Shown here piece by piece: positions 9,395 through 17,754 of a stretch of DNA of 64,000 nt (its first letter is position 1; the number at the start of each line of letters is the position of its first letter). This stretch comes from Prorocentrum cordatum (taxonomy: Eukaryota > Sar > Dinophyceae > Prorocentrales > Prorocentraceae): NCBI GenBank assembly GCA_963575745.1, contig CAUYUJ010005669.1:62001-126000 (forward strand), given 5' to 3'. The position numbers and the translations under genes were made by a program. The notes below the pieces were generated by a model that made no database searches, had not been told where the DNA came from, and was given only the letters and a program-made list of their open reading frames with translations.

Positions 9395-10155
9395 CGGTTG
9401 CCACGGCGGCGGCGGCGGCCGCTGCAGCTAGGCCCGCGCAGGGCGACCCGCCGGTCAACCTTAACGTGCCGGCGGACAGAGATGCATGGGTCAACGTGGA
9501 CCCTAGCCGCTTCAACGACCTGTGCGAGCAGGCGTACCTGAACGGGGACTTCAGTTACGTTCAGACGGCGTTACTTGCAAATCATTATGGACTTGCGACG
9601 TTCATTAACGAGCGAGTAACACAGGACCGAAGGGAAGTATCGAACGTTGAGGCATTTCAAATGTTACAGAGCGCTCAGAAGACCAACAGCATGTTGTTAG
9701 CGATAACGAAGAGAAACGCTGCGCTTGAAAGGGATGCTCGCAGATTGGTAGAAAGAGTTACCGAGTTGGAGACCAACAGCGAAGTACAAGAGAAGTTAAT
9801 TGAAAAGTTTCGTCAATTTTCGGAAGCAATCAAAGGCGGAAGCGGAAGTAAGCACGGGAGCGGTAAACCGATAAGCGAGTACAAAGCATCACAGGCGTTG
9901 AAGAAATTCAGTGGAGAAAGAGCAAAGTTCAGAGACTGGAGCGACAAGTTCTTAAACGCGCTTGCCCAAGTAAAACCGAGTTACCGACCGGCACTGAAAA
10001 TGTTGAACAAGAAGTTGGAGACACTCGACGGAGTTGTCCCAGAGGAAGATGATGACGATATCATGCGCATAATGAACGGTCGGTTAACAGCAAGCGAATA
10101 CTTAAAGGCAAACCAAGCGAAACAAGCTGAGGATGACAACGAAGGAGATTTATGA
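9388..10155 (+). CDS. gag: Copia Gag, N-terminal part
   Basis: The frame is open from just after the PBS (TAG at 9385) to TGA at 10,153. No ATG occurs in this frame before about 9661; the first recognisable residues are an alanine run then NLNVPADRDAWVNVDPSRFN. Translation may therefore start at a non-ATG codon, or an ATG was lost by an indel. Residues after about 90 form a likely coiled coil (NAALERDARRLVERVTELE), then a basic Ser/Gly linker and ALKKFSGERAKFRDWSDKF, a typical Copia Gag helix block. The frame ends at a one-base shift near 10,140; the next frame continues the same protein (DLYEFTEGD). Confidence 0.75.
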   Translation, partial: RSAVATAAAAAAAARPAQGDPPVNLNVPADRDAWVNVDPSRFNDLCEQAYLNGDFSYVQTALLANHYGLATFINERVTQDRREVSNVEAFQMLQSAQKTNSMLLAITKRNAALERDARRLVERVTELETNSEVQEKLIEKFRQFSEAIKGGSGSKHGSGKPISEYKASQALKKFSGERAKFRDWSDKFLNALAQVKPSYRPALKMLNKKLETLDGVVPEEDDDDIMRIMNGRLTASEYLKANQAKQAEDDNEGDL

Positions 10156-11167
10156 GTTTACCGAGGGGGACAAAACTCATATGGAGGAAGACTTATGGTA
10201 CATCCTTAACGAAAAGCTTGAAGGTGCAGAAGCAAGGGGAAAATTAAAGGGACTCATGGATGGTGACGGAATTTTGGCTTGGCAAAAGGTTTACAAATGG
10301 TACTCGGCTGTTACCGGGGCGACCCTTTCCTCAAAGATGACGCGCGCTATGAACCCTGAGCCGCCCAAGAAAATTACCGATACCGTTACCTGACTTGAGG
10401 AGTGGGGCGCGTTAGCAGAGAATCTTGAAAAGTATGGCAAGGATTACTCACTGCCCCTCCCCTTTAGGGTTACCGCGCTCAGGGCAATAATGGTGCATGC
10501 GAATGACTGGCTTGACGAATGGCAGCAGGCGCGTTGGCGGACGCCCGACGCACTTAACATTGACTCGTTCCAAAAGCTATACTCCAAGTGCGAAGATTGG
10601 GCGCGTAAAAAGAAACTCGACTCAGACACCAAAAATAAAGATGCGATGGACATTGGAAATGTTCACGAGACGAGTCAAGGGTCCGAAAATGTCTGGGATC
10701 AGACAGGATGGGTCGACGAAGATGGAAATTGGTGGCCAGAGGACGGATCTTGGAGTTACGGGTCCTGGGCTAATGAAAGTGAAACTGGAGATCATGAGGA
10801 AGTCGACGCCGTAAACAAGGGTAAAGGCAAAGGCTCAGGCCCCAAATGTTACAATTGCGGAGGCATGGGTCATTTAGCCAGGAACTGCACAAAGCCTAAA
10901 CAGTTCACGAAAGGAGGCAATGGCGGCAAAGGCGGCAAAGGCAAAGGTCACCGTGCCACCTATGGATCCTACACGAAAGGTAAGATTGGAGGCAAACAAG
11001 GTGGTGAAGGTGGCGGCTCGCGGGGTGGAAGTTACGGTGGCCAAGGAAGATTTACCCCCACAGCGAGCTCGAGTGCTACAAGTGTGGCGCTAAAGGGCGC
11101 ATTGCCGTTAACTGCCCAGGTCCCAAGAAGACCGCCAACGAAGTTGAGCAAGAGAGACCAACGGTAA
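10133..11167 (+). CDS. gag: Copia Gag, central and nucleocapsid part, with in-frame TGA
   Basis: This continues Gag: DLWYILNEKLEGAEARGKL, then an in-frame TGA at 10,391-10,393, then LEEWGALAENLEKYGKDYS in the same frame. The middle is the helical Gag core found in Copia elements. A zinc knuckle is encoded at 10,847-10,888 (CYNCGGMGHLARNC, C-x2-C-x4-H-x4-C), followed by a Gly/Lys-rich RNA-binding-like tail. A second knuckle lies just downstream in another frame (11,074-11,115), so one base is missing near 11,040. Gag would form the virus-like particle and bind the element RNA. Confidence 0.8.
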
Positions 11168-12012
11168 ACGCGGAAAGCGAACAATCCACCTCGTTTGGCC
11201 ACCCGCAGCATGTGCTCAGTGTTGAGATGAATGATGAAGTGAACGTGCCACCGGAGCCGGCCACGGCTGAGGAGATTAACGGACAATGGGCACTGCCTTC
11301 GCATTCCAGAAAGAAAATGGCGCGTAAAGTCGCAGTGGACCTGAGAAAAGCTCACCGGGAGCATCAGTGCAACGGGAACTGCAATCATGTAAATAAGTGG
11401 GGCCAGAGGATAAGTAAAAGCATAAAGCAGGAAAAGAGTTGGTTGGAGAAATGTGGAGAAATAGGGCTAATCGAAATGCGAGACTGTGATCCAGAAATTA
11501 ACGCGGTGCCACCTCAGAGTACAACGCACGAAACAATCGTGGTTACCGTGGACTCTGGAGCGTACAACACGGTAGGACCTCCAAGAATAGGCACCTACTT
11601 CCCCATTAAACAGACAGATGCGTCAAAGCAGGGAAGACACTACAGCGCGGCAAACGGAACGACAATAAAGAATTACGGGCAGCGAGTAGTCACCGGCAAG
11701 AATGAACATGGAAACTCAGTCAGCATGCCAATTCAAGTGGCGGAAGTCAACAAAGTTCTGGGATCTGTCAGAGAAATGGTAAACGCTGGAAACAGAGTTG
11801 TATTCGACAAGGACCTTAACGGGAGATCCCTGAGTCATATTATGAATAAGGCCACGGGTAAATGTACGACCATCCACGAGAAGAATGGCACGCTTCAGTT
11901 TAACATCATGGTGCCGAAGGGACCGGTGGAGACTGTCAAGCCCAAGAGTGAAGTAAACGCAGCTGAGGGTTTTCCGCGGCCGGGAACCCTCGAGGCGGAC
12001 CTGTTCTACTAA
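11041..12012 (+). CDS. Second zinc knuckle and aspartic protease of the Copia element
   Basis: The frame first encodes CYKCGAKGRIAVNC at 11,074-11,115, a second nucleocapsid knuckle in which the zinc-ligand His is replaced by Arg (CGC for CAC or CAT). About 150 residues later VTVDSGAYNTVGPP (Asp codon at 11,551) is the retropepsin DSGA active-site motif. The enzyme would cleave the Gag-Pol polyprotein. The frame ends with DLFY-stop at 12,010; another frame continues at once with PVRPSENLNVFNAEEGEG, so a single base is missing near 12,005. Confidence 0.85.
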   Translation, partial: PRKIYPHSELECYKCGAKGRIAVNCPGPKKTANEVEQERPTVNAESEQSTSFGHPQHVLSVEMNDEVNVPPEPATAEEINGQWALPSHSRKKMARKVAVDLRKAHREHQCNGNCNHVNKWGQRISKSIKQEKSWLEKCGEIGLIEMRDCDPEINAVPPQSTTHETIVVTVDSGAYNTVGPPRIGTYFPIKQTDASKQGRHYSAANGTTIKNYGQRVVTGKNEHGNSVSMPIQVAEVNKVLGSVREMVNAGNRVVFDKDLNGRSLSHIMNKATGKCTTIHEKNGTLQFNIMVPKGPVETVKPKSEVNAAEGFPRPGTLEADLFY

Positions 12013-12015
12013 GCC

Positions 12016-12833
12016 CCTCATTACCCGTAAGACCAAGCGAAAACTTAAACGTCTTTAACGCCGAAGAAGGCGAGGGGAGTGAAAGTGGGGGCAGCGAAAG
12101 TGAGTTGAGTGACGTAGAAGACGTGTTTGTGAGTGACGAAGCAGAGTTACCGAAGAAAGTTCACTGTGACATGAGACCGTCAAAGGAGGAAGTTGAGGCG
12201 CACAATGCAACGCATTTACCTTGCCGAAGTTGGTGCCCACATTGCGTTAGAGGCAAAGCGCGTAGGCGCAATCACTGGAGACGTAAAAGGAAAAGGAACG
12301 GAGGCGTACCAGTAATTTCAATGGATTACATGTGGCTTAAAGGAAGAAAGGAAGAAGGCGAAAGTGCTAGCAATGGTAACCCAATTCTGGCCATGCATTG
12401 CAGGGAAACCAAATTAACGTGGAGCCGAGTGTTGTTGAAGAAAGGGGTGGGTCCATACTCAGTAAAAGTGGGATGTGACGTGATCGGCTTTACCGGATAT
12501 AAGAAGGTTATACTTAAAAGTGATGGAGAAGCGGCAATTACGGCATTGGCCAACAGGATTAAAGCGTCGAGTGACCTTGACATGGGTGTTGAAGTCAGTC
12601 CTGTAGGCGATTCAAAGGCCAACGGTGAAATCGAGAGAGCTGTTAGAACGGTGCAAGGACAAGTCAGGACATTCAAGAGCGCCTTGGATGCCAATTACAA
12701 GACCGAGTTTAGTAGTGAAAGCCATACGATTATACCATGGGTGGTAAGTTATGCGCCTTCTCTGATTAACAAGTTCACGATATATACAGATGGAAAGACA
12801 GCCCATGAAAGATGTAGGGGGGGGAAAGTTTAA
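12016..12833 (+). CDS. Copia integrase, zinc-binding and catalytic domains
   Basis: An acidic linker is followed by the HHCC-type zinc domain (HNATHLPCRSWCPHC, about 12,210-12,255) and the DDE core: Asp in SMDYMW (12,324), Asp in LKSDGEA (12,522) and Glu in NGEIERAV (12,633), spaced D-x65-D-x36-E. The enzyme inserts the cDNA into host DNA. The frame fails in a G8 run at 12,817-12,824; one base less or two more restores continuity into the 12,790-16,179 frame, which begins inside the integrase C-terminus. Confidence 0.9.
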
Positions 12834-15800
12834 CAAACAAATTCCTGAGTTCGGTGAATGTGTCATGTATTTAAAGACGCCTGCGCACAAAGGCCGTGAA
12901 AAGCTTGAAATGAGATGGGAAAGTGGAGTGTTTTGGGGAATTAACGAGAAGAGTCAGGAGCTCATCATTGGAACACCGAACGGAGCGATCAAGGCGCACG
13001 AGTTCAAACGAAAGGGAAGTGAAGCGGAAAGATGGAATATGAACGAAATCGCTGAGATGAAGGGGTTACCTTGGCAGCCTGACCCCAGCACGGCAGGAAT
13101 GGAGTTACAGTCTAGAATTACGGTCCCCATGGACTTGCCAGAGCGAGAGTTAACGGCGCCTGAGACGAAGCCGCTGATTGCGCGAGGAATAGCAGTAAAG
13201 AAGCACGAATATCTGAAAACGGGACCGACGCCGGGATGTTACGGGTGTAAATGCCTAGTTAGAGGCGACAAAGAGCATAAACCACATAATGCTGATTGCA
13301 GAGCTCGAGTGATCGAGTGGTTAAAAAGACAAGAAAGCCCAAACATACAAGCGAGGTTAGCCTCGGCCCAACTGAGACTCGAAGGTAAAAGCCGTGCGTC
13401 TGAAAGTCAAGATCAGGAATCAGAAAGCCAAGCGAAGAGACCGAAACTTAACGTACCACCCCCGCCGAGCGCCAAAGTTGAGGATGCAAGAGATGAGTGG
13501 GTGATAAAAGGAAGCAAAGTTATCTGTCAACACAGGCGACCAAGAAGAGAGTTAGCCTTTCCCACCAATGGTGGATGCCCTGTCAATTGGGGTAAACTTA
13601 AACCCAGGAGATTTACCCATGCCATTCTAAACGACAGCTGTGAAATACGTGAGCATGAAGATGCTTGGCACGGCAAAGAGGGAGATGACCAAACATGGGC
13701 AATGGGAAACCCCTTTAACGGTTACTGGACTGGGTGGACCGAGTTTGAAATTGAAGATGTAGAAATGAAGGACCCACCAAGTGAACCGATTAAACGGAAA
13801 GCAGATGGTGACCACGACGAAGAATATCAGCAGGCAACTCAGCATCGCCAACTTAACCCGGAACAAGATGAAGAGATGTCAGAAGTAAACGATATCAGAC
13901 TGGGACTCAACATGATGGGATTTGACTCTGAGCTGGTTGAGTGGTTGATGAGCGGGGAGTTGGAAGTCGTGCATCAGTCAAACGAAGTAAGGAGGGCCGC
14001 CAAGCTTCACGGCGCGAATCAACATGAAACTCAGGCGCACGTAACCGAAGCATATTCGCCAGTAAGGGTTACGGGCATGGCAGAGAAAATGGGATTGATA
14101 CCTGGGTTAGCAATGGACTTAACAACGTGCGACCAACATGGTAACTCATGGGACTTTAACGTGCCAGCCATGCGAGAGAAAGCAAAAAATATAGTTAAGT
14201 CCAAGTCAGCCCTGTTATTAGTGGTGAGTCCCATGTGCGCAGCCTTCAGCAGACTCCAAGCGTTTAACTTCAAAAGATTAGGTGCTGACCGAGTAAAACA
14301 AATGTTGGACTACGGGATCAAGCGCCTAACATTTGCGATGGAGCTTTGTGAAATTCAACGGCGAAATGGGTTATACTTTCTGTTTGAACATCCCGCGGGT
14401 GCGACCAGTTGGAGTACATCAACAGTACAACGGTTGCTCAGAAACAAAGATGATAAAGTTTACAATGGAGACTTATGCTGTTACGATTTGAAGCAGATAG
14501 TCAAAGGTGAGGAGATGTTCATTAAAAAACCAACCAAGTTCATGACAAACAGCCTGGCCATAGGCCGCGAGTTAAGTTGGAGGTGCAAGGGGCAACACCG
14601 ACACATGGAGTTAACTGGTGGCGGAAGGACTCACCGATCACAAGTTTATCCAGACAAGTTGTGCCGAGCGATATTGAAGGGACTTGTGGAACAAATGAAG
14701 ATTGACGGGCGTCAAGGAGGTACATTTAAAGAGGAGGAAACGGCAAATATGGAAGTTGACGAAGAGGAGCAAAGTGAAATGCAGATAAACGAAACTCACT
14801 GGGCATGTGACCATGCGGACCAAGACAGAGAGCACAAGCACCAGTTAACATGGACGAGAAAAGAGTATGGAACCAGAAGATTGTTGCCAGGATCAAGTGG
14901 ACCACAATGGAGCTCATGTGCTAGGAGACTTACCGTTGACTTGGACACTGGAAAAGTTATCGAAGACAGGTCCGTGAACGAGATCACGGGCAGAGAAAGG
15001 AGGAGAATGTTCAAGAAGGGACCGGTTAACATTTCTACCACCTTTACGTATGAAGCTGTTGGCGAGACTGTCCCACACAAGTGGAAGTGCAGTGCATGTG
15101 AACATGAGGGCTGGCTCAAAACGCCCAGTACCTGTGCAGCGTGTGAAAAGGTTGGCACAGTTAAACCTCTCCCCATGAATATGATTAACGTCGTTCACAA
15201 GGAGAATGGCGAGATAACCCAAGCATGGGACGATGGCACAGGAAACGAACTTGATCCTAAACTAACAATGAAAGCGCGTCTGGAAGAGATGGAACAGTTT
15301 AGAAAGCACAAAGTTTACGAGAAAGCGAAAGAAGAAGTGTGCTGGCAAGTTACGGGGAAGGCGCCCATTGGAACCAGATGGATAGATATTAACAAAGGAG
15401 ATGAGTTAAGCCCTGACCACAGGTCAAGGCTAGTGGCCCAACAAGTTAAATACAACTCCAAAGAAAAGAATATATTTGCGGCTACGCCCCCACTGGAAGC
15501 ACAGAAGCTACTCTTCTCAATGGCGGTTGCCGAAGGAGTGGGATTTAAGAAAGGCGAGCGCGAGAAAGGATTAAAGCTGGCATTCATTGACACTAAACGA
15601 GCTTACTTTTACGCTCCTGCAGAGAAAGACATATTTATCAGGCTACCGGACGAGGATTACGAGCCGGGCATGTGTGGAAAGTTACTGAAGTCAATGTATG
15701 GAACAAGAGATGCGGCAAGCAACTGGGAAGACTGTTACATGGACTTTGCCATTAAAGTTGGGTTCAAGAGTGGAGTTGCGTCACCGTGCGCGTTTAAGCA

Positions 15801-16179
15801 CGAGACCCGAGCCCTATGGTTAACGGTCCATGGGGATGACTTTACTCTACTAGGTGGTGACCTTGATCTCGATTGGTTTGAAAATAAAATAAAGGAGGAG
15901 TTTGAGGTAAAAGTGAGAGGACGACTTGGACCGGGGGAGGAAGGCATGAAGGCGATCAGGATTATTAACAGGATTGTGGAGTGGACTGAGGAAGGATTGA
16001 GATATGAGGCTGATCAAAGGCATGCAGAAATAATTGTGAAAGAGCTTGAACTTGAGGGAGTAAAAGTGAGGACTGCGGTGCCAGGTGAACGCATTCCAGT
16101 TGAAGAGGGAGACGAGGTAGAACTTTCGCCCAGCATGACTAAGCGATATCAGGCATTAACAGCTAGAGCGATTTTTTAG
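12790..16179 (+). CDS. pol: Copia polyprotein: integrase C-terminus, MTase-like domain, zinc ribbon, RT
   Basis: One open frame of 1,129 codons. In order: integrase C-terminal region (PEFGECVMYL, WESGVFWGI, AHEFKRKG); a Cys/His cluster (GCYGCKCL, HNADCRARVIEW, about residues 140-180); a charged linker; the methyltransferase-like domain (about 14,049-14,710); a RanBP2-like ribbon (WKCSACEHEGW, TCAACEK, about 15,080-15,150); then the RVT_2 reverse transcriptase from KAPIGTRWID. RT motifs are AFIDTKRAYFYAPA (catalytic Asp), MYGTRDAASNWE and LTVHGDDFTLLGG, where HGDD replaces the usual YVDD. The frame ends in a T6 run (16,172-16,177); a one-base change joins it to RNase H. Confidence 0.9.
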   Translation: MERQPMKDVGGGKFNKQIPEFGECVMYLKTPAHKGREKLEMRWESGVFWGINEKSQELIIGTPNGAIKAHEFKRKGSEAERWNMNEIAEMKGLPWQPDPSTAGMELQSRITVPMDLPERELTAPETKPLIARGIAVKKHEYLKTGPTPGCYGCKCLVRGDKEHKPHNADCRARVIEWLKRQESPNIQARLASAQLRLEGKSRASESQDQESESQAKRPKLNVPPPPSAKVEDARDEWVIKGSKVICQHRRPRRELAFPTNGGCPVNWGKLKPRRFTHAILNDSCEIREHEDAWHGKEGDDQTWAMGNPFNGYWTGWTEFEIEDVEMKDPPSEPIKRKADGDHDEEYQQATQHRQLNPEQDEEMSEVNDIRLGLNMMGFDSELVEWLMSGELEVVHQSNEVRRAAKLHGANQHETQAHVTEAYSPVRVTGMAEKMGLIPGLAMDLTTCDQHGNSWDFNVPAMREKAKNIVKSKSALLLVVSPMCAAFSRLQAFNFKRLGADRVKQMLDYGIKRLTFAMELCEIQRRNGLYFLFEHPAGATSWSTSTVQRLLRNKDDKVYNGDLCCYDLKQIVKGEEMFIKKPTKFMTNSLAIGRELSWRCKGQHRHMELTGGGRTHRSQVYPDKLCRAILKGLVEQMKIDGRQGGTFKEEETANMEVDEEEQSEMQINETHWACDHADQDREHKHQLTWTRKEYGTRRLLPGSSGPQWSSCARRLTVDLDTGKVIEDRSVNEITGRERRRMFKKGPVNISTTFTYEAVGETVPHKWKCSACEHEGWLKTPSTCAACEKVGTVKPLPMNMINVVHKENGEITQAWDDGTGNELDPKLTMKARLEEMEQFRKHKVYEKAKEEVCWQVTGKAPIGTRWIDINKGDELSPDHRSRLVAQQVKYNSKEKNIFAATPPLEAQKLLFSMAVAEGVGFKKGEREKGLKLAFIDTKRAYFYAPAEKDIFIRLPDEDYEPGMCGKLLKSMYGTRDAASNWEDCYMDFAIKVGFKSGVASPCAFKHETRALWLTVHGDDFTLLGGDLDLDWFENKIKEEFEVKVRGRLGPGEEGMKAIRIINRIVEWTEEGLRYEADQRHAEIIVKELELEGVKVRTAVPGERIPVEEGDEVELSPSMTKRYQALTARAIF
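14049..14710 (+). other. Methyltransferase-like domain between integrase and RT
   Basis: The segment has AYSPVRVTGMAEKMGLIPG, DLTT, SWDF, then LLVVSPMCAAFSRLQ, and later FLFEHPAGATSW. A Gly-containing opening, an acidic residue before WDF, a SP-x-C-x3-S loop and an EHP block follow the order of motifs I, IV and VI in cytosine C5-methyltransferases (PPC and ENV there). Similar segments occur, from memory, in other dinoflagellate Copia proteins, and retrotransposon-borne DNA methyltransferases are reported for dinoflagellates. The Pro before the Cys is Met here. Whether this domain is an active methyltransferase is an inference; a degenerate copy is at 55,740-56,000. Confidence 0.5.
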
Positions 16180-16824
16180 CTCAAGACAGATCGGACATAC
16201 AGTATTCAGTAAAAGAACTTGCTAGGACCATGTCAAAGCCAACTATGGGTTCGTGGAACGGTCTAGTCAAGCTAGGAAAGTATTTGAAGTATCACAGCAG
16301 AAACAGTTACGTGTATCAGTATCAAGAACAGCCTCGAGAGTTGACGATTTGGACGGACACAGATTACGCAGGATGTAAACGAACTAGGAAGTCTACGAGT
16401 GGAGGAGTAGTGATGTGGGGTAAACACCTTATAAAATCTTGGAAGTGTAATTGCATTATCGTCAGGGGAAGCAGAGTATTACGGGCTTGTGAAAGGAGGA
16501 TCAGTCGGACTGGGACTTCAGGCAGTGTTGAGGGGTTTTAATTTGGAAGTTGAGATCACCTTGAAAAGTGTTGCCACGGCTGCAATCGCAATTGCGAGTA
16601 GACGAGGTTTAGGAAAAGTAAGACACATTGAAGTATGTCAACTGTGGCTGCAGCAGAAGGTAAAAGAGGGAGTGATTCGAATTGTGAAAGTAGGTGCACA
16701 TGAGAACGTAGCAGATGCATTAACCAAGTATGTCAGTCGTGAAAGTATGAGCACACACTTGCTAAACACAAACCAAAGTGCATTAACAGGTCGGCACAGC
16801 CTTGCGCCGGCCACCGAGTGTTGA
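16178..16824 (+). CDS. Copia RNase H, broken by one frameshift
   Basis: After the T6 run, a frame encodes LAQDRSDIQYSVKELARTM and then WTDTDYAGCKRTRKSTSGG (about 16,350-16,410), the Copia RNase H entry with its catalytic Asp. Near 16,455 an extra base shifts to the next frame, which gives ALSSGEAEYYG (catalytic Glu) and ends with RHIEVCQLWLQQKV and HENVADALTKYVSR, a classical Copia C-terminus, stopping at 16,822. RNase H removes RNA from the RNA-DNA hybrid. Confidence 0.9.
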
Positions 16825-16911
16825 CATCCGCAGCTCATTTCTGTCAAGCGAGCTGTCTTGATTAAGGCTTCCTCCATCCTTTACCTCTTTCCCTCGAGCG
16901 TGAACGAAAGC

Positions 16912-17754
16912 ATGGCGGACCATCAAGTCAACGTCGCGATCAACGGCGCGGCGGTCGACCAGAGCCCGCCTGGGGCAGGACCGGTTACGCGCGAGAACCT
17001 CAATCGCCGCGTCGACGATATCGTCAACGTGGCTCAAGCGTTCACCGTGACCCTCACCAACATGGCCATTAACTTCCACGGGGCCTATGATAAGCACGTT
17101 GACGAGATGCAGAGGGTTGCCGATGATATGGCGCGGAGGATCGTTGACTTAACGCAGCAGAACACCGCGTTGGTTCACGCCAATGACGATGTCAACGAGA
17201 ACCTCAAGAGGGCGCAGGACGAGGTTAACAACCTTGTGGCGACGGTGACAGAGTTGAACATCAAGAATCGCGACTCGGAGGTTAACACGGCGGAGAATGC
17301 AACCAAGTACCGGCGCATTAACGAAAATATCGGTTGCCTCTTAAATACCGCCAGGCGCCTTACCGAGAATATCACGCCCCTGCAGGACTTCGAAGGTAAA
17401 CGTGATGCGGCGCTACGTATGCTAGTGGGAGTTACTGAGAGGCTTGAGGGTTTGCAGAAGTTCTTGGATGACCCGATCAACTTCTCGGTTACCGATATTC
17501 CGCAGGTGCCGCCGCCGTTGCCTGGGTCGCCCCCGACAGCGGCACCCGCCAAGGCGCCACCCGTTGCCGCCGCCGCGGCAGCCGGGCCCGTGGCCACGGG
17601 CGCGCCCCCAGCGCAGCAGGTTAACGTGGCTCCGCCAGGCAAGGCTCCCCCTACTCAGGACCTGGCCGGCGTAACCGCTAAAGCCGGGGGGGGGTCGGCG
17701 GTCCGCGTCACCGAACAAGATTTGACCGTCGCCGTTGAGCCGGCAGGGCGGTGA
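16912..17754 (+). CDS. Extra ORF 1 downstream of pol: coiled-coil protein
   Basis: ATG at 16,912 (MADHQVNVAING) lies 88 bases after the RNase H stop. The 280-residue product has a long helical, coiled-coil-like region (about residues 40-190: DEMQRVADDMARRIVDLTQQ, LKRAQDEVNNLVATVTEL) and then a Pro/Ala-rich tail. I see no signal peptide or membrane segment, so it is not a classical envelope protein. Its layout (short N-terminus, coiled coil, low-complexity linker) resembles the element's own Gag N-terminal part, without clear sequence identity. The frame ends at TGA 17,752; the next ORF overlaps by 20 bases in the +1 frame, and one surplus G in a GGG run (17,746-17,748) would fuse them. Confidence 0.75.
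   Translation: MADHQVNVAINGAAVDQSPPGAGPVTRENLNRRVDDIVNVAQAFTVTLTNMAINFHGAYDKHVDEMQRVADDMARRIVDLTQQNTALVHANDDVNENLKRAQDEVNNLVATVTELNIKNRDSEVNTAENATKYRRINENIGCLLNTARRLTENITPLQDFEGKRDAALRMLVGVTERLEGLQKFLDDPINFSVTDIPQVPPPLPGSPPTAAPAKAPPVAAAAAAGPVATGAPPAQQVNVAPPGKAPPTQDLAGVTAKAGGGSAVRVTEQDLTVAVEPAGR

Noticed and set aside
10391-10393. In-frame TGA in gag as a recoded or readthrough stop
   Set aside because: A single copy cannot show this; other breaks nearby point to sequence error or decay.
16858-17754. Extra ORF as a classical envelope gene
   Set aside because: No signal peptide, no transmembrane helix and no cleavage-site pattern; position alone is not sufficient.
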